Below are positions 24,958 through 34,136 of a DNA stretch of 64,000 bases, in pieces. Where the stretch lies: contig QVOM02000042.1 of assembly GCA_003586115.2 (NCBI GenBank), positions 41,209,483-41,273,482 of the forward strand. The letters are read 5' to 3'. A program made the position numbers and the translations under genes. The DNA is from Salvator merianae (lineage: Eukaryota > Chordata > Lepidosauria > Squamata > Teiidae). Every line of letters starts with the position of its first letter. Position 1 is the stretch's first letter. A model generated the notes under the pieces. That model ran no database searches and was not told the DNA's origin. It saw only the letters and a program-made list of their open reading frames with translations.

Positions 24958-26403
24958 ACCAAGGACATATTTTGAAAGAGACCTTTCCCTATGAATCTGG
25001 CATCCAACTTCTACCTGATGACCACCTGTGAAGGAAATCCCACTAGCTGCCAAACCTGATGAAGAGCAATAAATACAATACTAGGCCCTCAGGAAAGCAA
25101 GCAAATGATTGCAAGACAGAATGTAGCAGTCTCTTGTTAACTATTGTTGTTGTGTTTGTCTATAACATGAAATGTTTGGGGGTGTTTTTTTTTTTTAATA
25201 GTATGAATTTGTTGTTGTAGGGGATGTAAACTTGCTGGTTAAATAATAGCCTTAATTGGACAGAAACCACAGGTAAGAATGCAGAAGGGATAGTGATAGA
25301 TGCCTGTTTTCCCTAAGAGTAACGCTTTTGCATTTATCTGTGATGGAAAAGAAACAAGCAAACAAAAAAAGTCAAATAGCTTTTACATATCAGTCACAGC
25401 ATGTTTTGTTCTTCAAAATTACCCAGTAGCAACTATATGGATAAAATTACACCCTACTTCTCTTATTAAGTCATGTAGAAAAGTGATTATGAACAAGAAC
25501 GACGCATTACCTGCAGTGAAGAATTACTGACAACGTGACTACTGCTCTTCTGCCCCCTTTACGCCTTGTCCTTAAAGTCAATCAGTTAAAAGATATCTCT
25601 GGGAGCTTTTGCAAAGAAAACAAGTAAACAGAAACTTCAGCAGTCTTTACAAATAAGCCTTCAGTGTTAGCATCAGTTTGTTCTTTTTGTTCCAGTTCTG
25701 ATAACATAATCAACTACATACAGATACCATTCGCCCTATCAGCTAAGAAATTCAACTGGTAGTGTAGCCCATAGATCAGGTCTAGCTTACTTCTTGGCCC
25801 CCAAAAATCTTATTTTATCTGCTGTCCCAGAAGAGGAAGGGGATAGACCATTGGGGTTCATTATCCTCATCACAGTGCTAGGTTAGGGGGATAGATTTAC
25901 AGCCTGCCTCCCTTCCAATCCATGTCATGAATCATCTGAAGATAGGGAGCACTGCTAATAGCTCCCACTGAGGCACTGGGCTAGGCAGAGAAATTATACA
26001 AGATGCTTAGATAAAAGGAATGCTCACAGTATCACAGAGCATTCAAGAAATGGAAGAACATTAAAGAACTGCCATTTTAACATTCACCTTATGGATAAAA
26101 GCTGCTCTTCCTTCAAGTTTGGGTTTTTTCCCCACTCTCCAGGGCAATGGGACAGAATATAAATAAAACAAAAAGAAACACTCTCTAAATTATATTTTAA
26201 ATAGTATATCATTAATTCTATAGCTACGAAGTATCTTTATATGGAGGTAGTCTCAGGACACCAGTACCTGAGTAAGACAAGAGTCATGTGTTCACAAAAT
26301 CCATGATTACAAGCATCACACTGAATTTTAGAGTAATCAGATATGAGAAAATGATAACTTTTTGCTACGTGCAGATACAATTCTTCAGAAGACAGTTGAG
26401 AAC
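24958..26403. other. Unassigned AT-rich intronic DNA
   Basis: No element recognised apart from a poly(T) run at 25184-25197 and a possible short LINE tail ending near 26165 (GAATATAAATAAAAC). Confidence 0.45.
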
Positions 26404-26700
26404 TAGAGATGTGCTGAACTGATTTGGGTTTGAACTGGTCTGAATCAAGGAGGAGTGTTTGAAAAGTTCAACTTTGGACCGAATCCCCTTCCTGTTTGAA
26501 AACAGAGTTCAAATTCAAACTGAACAAAGGGGTGTTCTAATGAACCTAGTAAACACAACCTGGGACCCCCCCAAAATGTGGTACTTAGTGGACGCCATGC
26601 ACCAAAGGAGGGCTTCCCCCACCACTGACACATGATATCAAGCAGACACAATGCGCCCAGGCCACATCTGGCTCAGACCAGGGAACCATGTGGTTGTTCT
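26404..26700. mobile_element. hAT-E MITE, right end uncertain
   Basis: Starts TAGAGATGTGCTGAACTG and has internal phrases GAACTGGTCTGAATC and ACAAAGGGGTGTTCTAATGA that match the 36464 copy (AACTAAGGGGTGTTGTGATG). No matching right end or 8-bp duplication could be placed. Confidence 0.55.
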
Positions 26701-26825
26701 CGTACTGTCCCTACACTTATTCATGGTATCTATATTACTGTCAAATGAATGTGATCTCAGTCCCACCTGGCTAGGTATCTGCATCTCCATTTTCATACTC
26801 AAATAGAAATATACAATAGAAATCT

Positions 26826-27077
26826 AGAAAGGGTTAGACAAAGTCATGGAAGACAGGTGTATCAACGGCTACTAGAACTGATGCCTAAATATCGCCTCCA
26901 GGTTGGAGAGGCAGGCAGGATGTCATTTGCAGAGAGTTGAGAACATGTGAAGGTTTTGCCTTTATGTTCTGCTTGAGAATGCCCAGAAGCAATTGGTGGG
27001 CCACTGTGTGAGACGGGATGCTGGACTAGATGGGCTGTGGCCTGACGCAGCAGGGCTCCTCTTAAGTTCTTATGTTC
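26826..27077 (+). mobile_element. CR1 LINE 3' end
   Basis: Typical sequence in order: GAAAGGGTTAGACAAAGTCA, a CACCTCCAGG-like block, GAATGCCCAGAAGCAATTGG, GATGCTGGACTAGATGGGC and a terminal TTCTTATGTTCT. The same string of blocks is at 46805-47080 and, inverted, at 9716-10145. Confidence 0.9.
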
Positions 27078-29229
27078 TAACCACAGATGTTGTGGCACTG
27101 ACACTGTTTAAAATCAACTTACACTTTAGTAATCTTTTGTGCTCTCTGTTCTAGATACAATCAACTTCAAACTGAACACCAATACTACGCTGTATACAAC
27201 TTCAGTAGCAGAAACTGATTTTTCATGATGTAAATAGTTTTACAGTATCCATTCTCTAACGTCCTTTTTCCAGAACAGATGAAAGAAGTTCTTCAGATTA
27301 AGGACTAGTATAAGGATTTTTTTTAAAAAAACAAACAAATATAATTGTTATCAGTGAACAACTTCATGACACAAGCAGCTACTGAACAAGAGTTATTGTC
27401 CTTTGATCCGAGAAGTCATATAGGGTGGGGTGATAAATATGACAGATTGGTAGGAGGATAAGTACAAAATCCTAGCCGTGCTGATTTTTAAGTTTGATGA
27501 AGCGTGCTTCACCTCTTATAGAGCTAAGTACCATGAAATCTATGATGTGCTATCAAAGAGGCTATGTCTGCAATAAGAGTTTTCCTCCTCTTGTCTAGAA
27601 TGACAGTGAGCAGCAGAATATTTTCCAAGCATGAATGAATCAAGCAGGTGTCCCTCACTCCTAAAGGATTGGCTTTTGGATCTAGCCAGTTTCAACTGTC
27701 TGTTAAACATCGGTGGACTCTGTAGATTCCAGGTGTTTCATAATCTGACAAGCCATAAATCATCTCGGATCAGTGCAAATCTATTTTAATCCATTTGAAT
27801 CTAAGCCAAGGTTGACATGTTCCAAATACACCTGCATTAAAGACTATCAGTGCCATTTTCGCCCACAGTGGAATGTGCTTTTGTGGACAGCTTTTCTCAA
27901 AGCATTTCTTGACGAAAGGGCCCAGAATATTTCCTTGACACCACTGTGCTTTAATCCTCCACCTTCTCCTGAAGAATGACTTCAGCACACTCTGGGTTTT
28001 ATCAGGATCTGCCTCTTAAAGCCCCCTCCTCTTTTCACACTGCTGCTGGCAAGCAACTAATGGAACCCTGTTGTGTCAATTGGCATTTACAACTTTGGTT
28101 ATTACCAGAGAGCCTCCAGATAATTCCAGTTCTTTCCAGTGGGCATGCTAGTCATTTGTTTAAGTGTATCATGTCAACTAGCTCCAGTGGTCAGTGCAAG
28201 ATAGCATGCACCAGCAAGGAAAATGATCTCTGCAACTTTCTCTCTTCTTCTGTCTGACCCTTTAATCAGATAAGTCAAGTTGTTGCTTTTTGTAAAAAAA
28301 AAAAAAAGATTTGGGATTCTAACATGCTTGATGATTCAACACCAGACACAGACGCCCTTTGCCCTACTCCCATAAAACTGCAATGGTAGCAAGGCTTTTC
28401 TTTCTTTTTTTCCGTGCTTCCCTACAGGAAAGATACACACTTTCTTTACCCACATTCTTTCCTTCTGTACATAGTCCAGAGGGCAGCCTTTGTAGCAAAA
28501 AGGTCCGGGGCTTAGCTTGCAGGATCCCCACTGGCACCAATACACGCTGCCTCCTCCCCTTCTCAGCTATGCTGGCAGCAGCCCAGACAAAATCTTGGCC
28601 CTTGCGAGAGGAGGGACAGACACCATATGCTTGTTGAAAAATTGATTTCCATTTGCCGAGCTCAAAGTTCACTGCACAAAGAGTAAGGGATAGTTCAGGA
28701 CACGGGGAAGCGCCCGCCTGCGAACTGAAAACAGACTAACCACAAGCCAGTGTTCAGCCCCGTCCTCCCCCCCCCCCTCTATTAGCAGCACCACAGTTCT
28801 AAAGGCAGCAGGGTGCAAACCTGGAGAGAAACAATTGCGAACACCAGGACAGAGGCATCGAACTCCTGCTTCCCGAGTCACATGAGGGAGCTTCAGGTCT
28901 GGGAGTGGGGGGGAGGAAAAGGATTCTAAGGGCAGCCAGGAAATCCACCTGGCCGAAAGGTTATGCGTCCCGTGCCCTGGCCTGAAATTCCAGCTCTCGA
29001 CGTGACGATGATCTTTTACGATCCACAAGGGGACATAAACGAAAACCTCTGCTGAGTGACTTCTCCCACCCGTAGCCTGTTCGCTGCTTCCCCTCCCCCA
29101 TCCCACCCCCGCCGCCTTCTAGGTCTGGAATCCGTGCCTTTCGACTGACCAAGCCAATCCTGACCATTTTTTTTTTCCCCGTAAGCAACCTTAAGGCAAA
29201 GATTCTAGGAAGCAAGGTGTGCACAAGGC
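27078..29229. other. Unassigned intronic DNA
   Basis: No recognised repeat. GC rises toward the CpG island from about 28700. Homopolymer runs: A at 28295-28307, C at 28759-28777 (interrupted). Confidence 0.5.
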
Positions 29230-29751
29230 TCTCTGACTCTGAGCGAAAGGGAGACCCGGGAGGGAGGGCTTGAAGGGGAGGCAGAGCTCTCGGAAGCTCA
29301 ACCTTCCCGGACAGGCGGAGGAACAGCCAAAGGCGGCGCATTCCTGAGCATGTGCCCACGATCACACGGACGGGTCGGGACCCACACTTCCCTGGATCTT
29401 GGCCACCGATCCTCAGAGAATTGAACGGTGAGGATGACGACGGAGGAAGCCGCCGCCGGCTCCCGCTCCCTGCTCCCCCCACCTCCAGCACCTCTTCCAC
29501 ACAGGAAGTTTGGAGGCTGCTCGTGCTCTTCACTGATCTGACCAGCCCTCGCGAGCCCTCCGCAGGGTCGAACTCGTGCCCTTCCCTCCCCTTCCTCCGA
29601 TGTCAACAGCCTGCCTTTCAACCTCGCCCACCACCACAACGCCCCGCCGCCCCCAGCTCCCATCTCGCGCCTCGCATCCACAGGCTCCCAAGTCACAGCG
29701 CAGAGAACAGTTCCTGAGGAGCGCGGCTTGCCCCCCCAGGGACGGGCGAGG

Positions 29752-29769
29752 GCGCGCGCGCGCGCGCGT
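29752..29769. repeat. (GC)n alternating tract
   Basis: Eighteen bases of alternating G and C in the CpG island, 335 bp into intron 1. Alternating GC is the classic Z-DNA-prone sequence. It is also very rich in CpG, so its survival suggests an unmethylated germline state. Confidence 0.95.
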
Positions 29770-29994
29770 CAAGGTGTGTGTGGGGGGCGAGGGGGGGTTG
29801 GGGGAGCAGGAGACCTGGCCAGACCTCGACCTGCTCTATGCGTGCCCCCGTGACGCTCGCTCCCAGCCTGGGTACCCTTTGCGACTGCCGGCGGCAGGAG
29901 GTGGCAAGGGTGGGAAGCAGGGCGCTCGCTTCCTTGGCTTCGGCAGCCGTGCTGGTAACAGGAGAAACGGCACCGGCACGTCCAGGTGCGAGAC

Positions 29995-30053
29995 CGCCCG
30001 CCCGCCGGCCCGCCCGCCCGCCCGCCGGCCCGCCCGCCCGCCCGCCGGCCCGG
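29995..30053 (-). repeat. G-rich minisatellite with G-quadruplex potential
   Basis: About 2.7 copies of a 20-bp unit built from CCCG and CCGG blocks on the plus strand. On the minus, PCSK5-sense strand it reads as many GGGC blocks, more than the four G-tracts a quadruplex needs. It begins 51 nt past the exon 1 donor, so it would be in the first part of the intronic RNA. Confidence 0.9.
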
Positions 30054-30104
30054 GGTGAGGCGTCGCAGTTGAGAGCGCGCGTCGGCCTTTCGCCGGAGGG
30101 TTAC

Positions 30105-30302
30105 CTGTCCTATATTGATGTAGCCGTACTTGCTAGCTATCCTGTTGGCTTCCTGGATGCCGCCGCTAATCCTCACCGCCCAGTGGTTGGTGTACAGGCG
30201 AGTCCTGCAGGCGGGCAGCAAGAAGCCCAGCAAGAGGATGAGCAGGCACAGGAAATCGCCGCCGCGCCGGACTCCCCAGCCGCAGCCGCTCCTCCAGCCC
30301 AT
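30105..30302 (-). CDS. PCSK5: PCSK5 exon 1: signal peptide and start of prodomain
   Basis: Sixty-six codons run from an ATG (30302-30300) to a donor reading CAG|GTAACC (exon ends at 30105, phase 0). The protein starts MGWRSGCGWG, has a hydrophobic core at about residues 17-31 (FLCLLILLLGFLLPA), then a prodomain start containing YTNHWAVRISGG (residues 37-48) and NRIASKYGYINIGQ (53-66). That block is diagnostic of kexin-like convertases; SKYG.INIGQ fits PCSK5 better than PCSK6 or furin as I recall them. PCSK5 is a calcium-dependent subtilisin-like endoprotease of the secretory pathway that cleaves precursors after basic motifs. Catalytic and cysteine-rich domains must lie in later exons beyond the low-coordinate end of the window. 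The frame continues past the donor, but the peptide there loses all family resemblance, which supports the splice. Confidence 0.93.
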
Positions 30303-30321
30303 CTTCTCGGCGCCCGGTCAC

Positions 30322-30500
30322 AGCAGCAGCAGCAGCGCAGAGCAAGCCCGCGGGGTCGAAGGGAGCCCTCCCTGGCCAGATTTCCTCTTCTCTTCTCCCC
30401 AGAAGAAACTTCTCCGCCGCCGCTCTCGCCCGCCTTTCTCGGCGCCCCGCGCACCTCCAGGCACCTCTGGATCCGCGGCGGCGGCGGCGGCGGCCACACG
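30322..30500. repeat. CAG and CGG triplet runs in the PCSK5 leader
   Basis: A short (CAG)n-like run near 30322-30338 and a (GCG)n run near 30476-30494 flank the middle of the inferred 5' leader. Both are short, about 5-6 units. A similar (CAG)n run is at 31123-31140, in the upstream flank. Confidence 0.8.
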
Positions 30501-30512
30501 GCTTCCCAAAAG

Positions 30513-30554
30513 TTACCTCCAGGAGGAAACCGAGAAGAGCTTGGAGTAGTGCAT
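30513..30554 (-). CDS. Upstream ORF of 13 codons in the PCSK5 leader
   Basis: ATG at 30554 and TAA at 30515-30513 on the minus strand encode MHYSKLFSVSSWR. It lies 210 nt before the PCSK5 start and does not overlap it. If included in the mRNA it could lower translation of the main frame by capturing ribosomes, which could reinitiate. No function of the peptide itself is implied. Whether it is transcribed depends on the unmapped start site. Confidence 0.4.
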   Translation of the reverse strand: MHYSKLFSVSSWR

Positions 30555-30677
30555 TGACTCCCCCCGCGGGGGGGGGGAGAGAAGGCGGGGGCTTAAATGG
30601 CCAGAGCTCGAGGCGAGAGCCTCCTCCACGCTTCCCTGGGGCTCGCGGTGGCAAGTTCAGAACCTTCCCCCGCTCGT

Positions 30678-30716
30678 TCACACTTTCTTCAGCTTCGTCC
30701 TTTTGCCTCGCGCCAT
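30678..30716 (-). CDS. Second short upstream ORF (12 codons)
   Basis: ATG at 30716 and TGA at 30680-30678 on the minus strand encode MARGKRTKLKKV. It matters only if transcription begins upstream of 30716, close to the (GGAA)n repeat. It is basic and has no recognisable domain. Confidence 0.2.
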   Translation of the reverse strand: MARGKRTKLKKV

Positions 30717-30726
30717 GAGAGTCTCG

Positions 30727-30791
30727 AAGGAAGGAAGGAAGGAAGGAAGGAAGGAAGGAAGGAAGGAAGGAAGGAAGGAAGGAAGGAAGGG
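30727..30791. repeat. (AAGG)n / (GGAA)n microsatellite, about 16 units
   Basis: An uninterrupted tetranucleotide run of 65 bp on the plus strand, 425-489 bp upstream of the PCSK5 start codon. GGAA is the core recognised by ETS-family factors, and long GGAA arrays can act as enhancers in mammals. Any role here is inference. Uninterrupted tetranucleotides are usually length-polymorphic. Confidence 0.97.
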
Positions 30792-31330
30792 GTGTCCCTT
30801 GGCTCCGCTTTCTCTGGGGTTCTCCTCGCTCTGCCTCTGCTCTCTCTCTTTCTCCGCTTCGTTTCTCCTTCCTTCTGCCTCTTCGCTCTGCCTCCCCTCA
30901 CTTGTCCAAGAGTCGAAACAGCAGCAGCAGCAGAAGCAGCAGGCAGTGTGTGAGTCTTGGCAGCCGGGCGCCTCAGTTCAGTCAGGCTCTGTAACCTCCC
31001 TTTCTCCCCACCTCCGGTTTTGGGTTTGGTTTGTTGGTTGGTGTTTTTTTTTTTCTTTTCTTTTTTTCTTTCTGTGCGCGGGGAGCGCGGAGAGCGTGAG
31101 TGGAAACGGCAACGGCACGGCGGCAGCAGCAGCAGCAGCGCAGCCTTCGCTGCATAGAAGAGATTCTCTCAACTCCCCTCCCGTCCGATGCCAGCGGGCT
31201 CTCTCTCACTCGCTCTTGCTCGGGGAGCGCGCGCGGTCCTAGCGCTTCCCGATTCCCACCGGCGGCGGTACGGAAGCCTTGAGCAAACCCGAAACAGTTA
31301 ACCTTCGGAGTTATCCGCCGCCGAGCGGGG

Positions 31331-32921
31331 TGTGCTTTCCCAGAACACACAGAAGTACACGTAGAAGCGGGTCATTTATTGTTTTTAAACGTAAGCAGCA
31401 GCTGGGTTGGACCTCCGGGAGGTGGACTTTGATAAAAGGGGGCTTTTGAGTTTCGCAGAATTCTTCCTCTGAACTGGTGTGAACTGCAACACAACCGCAG
31501 GTGCATAGTCGCATACAGGACAAAAAGTAAAGAAAGATCTTCTTGTTAAAGCAGGAGAAGATCTTTCCAGCTGCGGGGCTGGGTGCACAGGATAGTCTTT
31601 AGCCAGCGATCCGCTCAGAAAGGACTTTGTAAAGTCGAACTATTTTAGTTTGATGTGCTCACAAAAAAAGACTGCCCCGAAATACCTTGCAAGAAGGAGC
31701 AATCATGACCAACCCTCCCTCACAAATATAAAAACTAGCTATCTCTAGTTATCCCAAGATACAATCTTGGAATGTCAGCAGATGATAGAAGTCAGACCAG
31801 CCATGAATGAGCCGGGGATTTAATCCATTAATCACAATCAAAGACTGGACTTTTGTCATTTGCCCATGGGGAAGTCATCATCTATGCAAGGATGCCAGAA
31901 GAATGACAATTTTGTCAAATACTGTATTAAAGTTCAGCTCGGCGGCTAAACCACTGCCAGCTTTAGGGTGGTGTAAGCCGTGCTGACACACCCAGTGGGA
32001 AGCTCAGATGTGGCTTTGGCCCTGTGTCTCGCACTCCATCCACATGCCCCCCCCCCAGACTGCCCCCTCCCATTTTCACCACCACAAATGTACCCATGGT
32101 GTGCTGGAGCAGCTGCTGGTTCGCTGACAGGGTGGCAGGGACGGTAGTGGCAGTGGGACCGAGGGGGGCACTGTCCTGGCCAGTCCCTGTGCCATACTGC
32201 ATCACTCCAGGCAGCTGGGGGCAGCAGCAGAAGAAGGGGTGCCTGGGACCGGGGCTGTTTCACTGAGGGCGTGCCTGGGACCGTGGCAGCAATGGGATTG
32301 GGGTAGGCTACTAGTCATTTAGCCCTCCCCCTCTGTCCATGCCCTTCGCCCCTCCCCCACCACTTCCACAGAAGTGCTCTATGGGCCCCCACTGTCCTGG
32401 CACCTCAAGTGGCCACTTAGTTCACCTAATCAGTCCAGGTGGCTCAGCCCAGCGTCGTTCACTATCCCTTCCTCCTCACTTCAAAATGAACAACGTGATG
32501 ACTCCATACTATGTTTTCCCATTTTGGTCAATCTCTGGAAGCAGTAGTTCATCCAAGGATCTGATCCAGTTCTATTTTAGTAGGCTGGCTTGCCACCTAA
32601 TCACAGTTTTCTACAATCCAATGAAAGGTTGGTTTAATTCTCCTCTTGCACAATGGGGATGAAGCAGTGGGTTTACCCCGAAACGGAGTCAGGAAAAAGG
32701 AAAAAACTTATAAGGAAAAAACTGGACGGAGCCCCACCCCAACCAACCACTCAGAGCTTGACATGGGCTGATCCAGAGCTTGAAGCATGTAAGTCCAGAA
32801 CTTGACATGGACTGATCCTTTCTTCTTCATGCATGTTTCTCCTGAGAGTTGGCTAATGCATGTTTATGTGATCCACTTTGCTCTCTGGGGTCAATTATCA
32901 AGCAGGTTTGTGCAAAACTGT
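31331..32921. other. PCSK5 upstream flank; GC-rich unexplained block 31960-32460
   Basis: No gene recognised. The block at 31960-32460 is GC-rich, separated from the CpG island by about 600 bp of AT-rich DNA, and has a local duplication around GGTGCCTGGGACCG / GCGTGCCTGGGACCG (near 32238 and 32269). It may be a GC-rich nonautonomous element or a second regulatory island. Confidence 0.4.
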
Positions 32922-33228
32922 GGCCCTTTCTGCACTTATCTGCTTTAAGTCAGGATTAGTGGGACACTGATCCCGGCCATGGGAAGGTGTAGGCAGGCTC
33001 AGTGCCATGATGTGACCACAAAGCTCGTGTTCATGGCTGTGCCCCCATGCCTCCAAGGGGTAGGAACAAAAGTTCCTAGCCTTGAGGCCTCTGGGAGGTG
33101 CATTTGGGGCCCACGGTTAAGGGCCTGTATCTCATCTACTAGTAGTACTACCCATTCTGATTCTGGTACCACTTCCATTTAGCTGCCCTTTGTCCCCAAA
33201 TGCACAAAGTGCATCAGCCAGATTGGAC
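32922..33228. mobile_element. MITE-C copy, interrupted by a SINE
   Basis: Starts GGCCCTTTCTGCACTTATCT, close to the left end at 38362. The interior shares TAGGAACAAAAGTTCCTAGC (33062-33081). It stops at the SINE; no right end is seen beyond it. Confidence 0.65.
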
Positions 33229-33432
33229 CAGTTGTTGTTGGGTACCACTGAGTCATGGTCGACTCCTGTTCAATGCATGGGCACCTTCATGGGCACCATT
33301 GTGCCATTTTCTTGGCAGAGCTACAGAAGTGGATTGCCATTGCCTACTTCTGGGAAGAAGCTGGGGATCAAACTGGCGACCCTCTGCTTTCCAGGCAGTT
33401 TGCTCTACCATTGAGCTACAGCCATTCCCTAC
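33229..33432 (-). mobile_element. tRNA-derived SINE with Bov-B-like tail (Sauria-SINE type)
   Basis: On the minus strand the head reads GGCTGTAGCTCAATGGTAG (polymerase III A box) and later CCAGTTTGATCCCC (B box). The 3' end reads GAGTCGACCATGACTCAGTG followed by AACAACAAC, resembling the Bov-B LINE terminus (GACTGA.C..AACAACA). Target duplication GATTGGAC is at 33221-33228 and 33433-33440. Known Sauria SINEs use Bov-B machinery; the family name is from memory. Confidence 0.88.
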
Positions 33433-33440
33433 GATTGGAC

Positions 33441-33977
33441 TTACATGCTTCAAATATTGTAACTGTCTAAAAATAATACAATTAGCCCTTAAAAGCTGAA
33501 CTATAATGAGAAGTAGTCTCTGAGGTATTATGAACTTGTGTTCCTGGGATTTTCAGTATCAAACCCCACTAGACCCAAAGAACCTACATTTACACTGCAA
33601 AAATTGTAGAATCATTCTCCTGCTAAGAAGGGCTCCTTTAAGGGCAAGGGATTTAGTGGGGATGGTTGCAGCTCAGCTGCAGAGTTTCCTAGAAGAAACC
33701 ACCTCCTCTGTATCCATTCCAAACTGCAGTAGGGCTAAGTGCATGCAAACTGTTGGAGAGGACTGCACTGTGGATGAACACAGATGTGGAACAGACAGTA
33801 TCAATTGCTACTGCTGCCGACTCACTGCCCCACCATACCACACCCAGCACTTACAGTACTGCCAATTAGAGCAAATCTGCCTTTGCCATTCTAATAGGCT
33901 CTTAAGTTGCAACAAGAAATCCAGCTGAGTATCAGGGGAGGGGACCCCGCTATATAATATGAGTAGTTGAACAGTGA
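33441..33977. other. Unassigned upstream flank
   Basis: A 132-codon plus frame (33530-33928) includes a Cys/His-rich part but no motif I can name, so it is not called as a gene. Confidence 0.4.
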
Positions 33978-34136
33978 AGATGTGCCTAGGGAGGTCCTGG
34001 TGTTTCCATCACTGGATATGTTCAGGCAGAGCCTTGGCAGCCAGCTGTTGCAGACACTTTGCTTGCAATACCTCCATGAAGCAGGGGATTGGATTCAATG
34101 ACCTAAATGCCCCTTCCAGTTCTATGAATCTATGAA
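33978..34136 (+). mobile_element. CR1 LINE 3' end
   Basis: Contains a GTTCAGGCAGAGCCTTGGCA-like segment, GAAGCAGGGGATTGGATTCA, then CCCCTTCCAGTTCTATGAA with the terminal ATCTATGA repeat. This is the classic CR1 end, a different subfamily from 26826. Confidence 0.85.

Larger units (their letters stand above)
1..30104 (-). other. PCSK5: PCSK5 intron 1, 5' part (runs off the window)
   Basis: Everything downstream of the exon 1 donor (GT at 30104-30103) on the minus strand is intronic. I looked among the minus-strand reading frames for the expected next block (the DYYHFYHS-type prodomain sequence) and did not see it, so intron 1 is longer than 30 kb here. The contents are transposon copies, listed separately, and unassigned AT-rich DNA. 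Confidence 0.8.
30303..30565 (-). other. PCSK5: Inferred PCSK5 5' leader
   Basis: Minus-strand sequence directly before the start codon, in context GAGAAGATGG (purine at -3, G at +4, a good Kozak match). The 5' limit is a guess from a weak TATA-like ATTTAAG on the minus strand near 30598-30592; a CpG-island gene may start at several places farther upstream. The leader holds a 13-codon upstream reading frame and a donor-like GGAG|GTAACT near 30515. Confidence 0.4.
29230..31330. promoter_or_regulatory. CpG island over the PCSK5 promoter and exon 1
   Basis: About 2.1 kb is strikingly GC-rich and dense in CpG compared with the AT-rich surroundings on both sides. It includes the exon, the inferred 5' leader, GGGCGG-type boxes, CAG, CGG and CCCG runs, and a (GC)n run. 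CpG islands of this kind normally mark the promoter of a broadly expressed gene. The boundaries are by eye. I saw no convincing coding exon in the opposite direction. Confidence 0.85.

Noticed and set aside
27770..27990. Overlapping open frames on both strands that looked exon-like
   Set aside because: No splice-site pair, no known protein similarity, and the opposite-strand frame is as long.
29995..30053. CRISPR-like array
   Set aside because: Units are tandem without spacers, in a vertebrate CpG island. It is a minisatellite.
29778..30557. 259-codon plus-strand open frame across the CpG island
   Set aside because: It is antisense to PCSK5 exon 1. Low-complexity Ala/Pro/Arg composition follows from the GC-rich repeat, with no domain and no support for transcription.
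30166..30681. 171-codon minus-strand frame overlapping PCSK5 exon 1 in another frame
   Set aside because: Its first codon is GTG, not ATG, and its Arg/Ala-rich content is what GC-rich DNA gives. The true short AUG uORFs in the leader are listed instead.
33400..33428. tRNA-like gene
   Set aside because: The A and B boxes are real but belong to a SINE with a long body, Bov-B-like tail and target duplication.
33530..33928. 132-codon frame with a Cys/His-rich end
   Set aside because: Cys and His spacing does not fit a zinc-finger or other known module, and there is no family match I can name.
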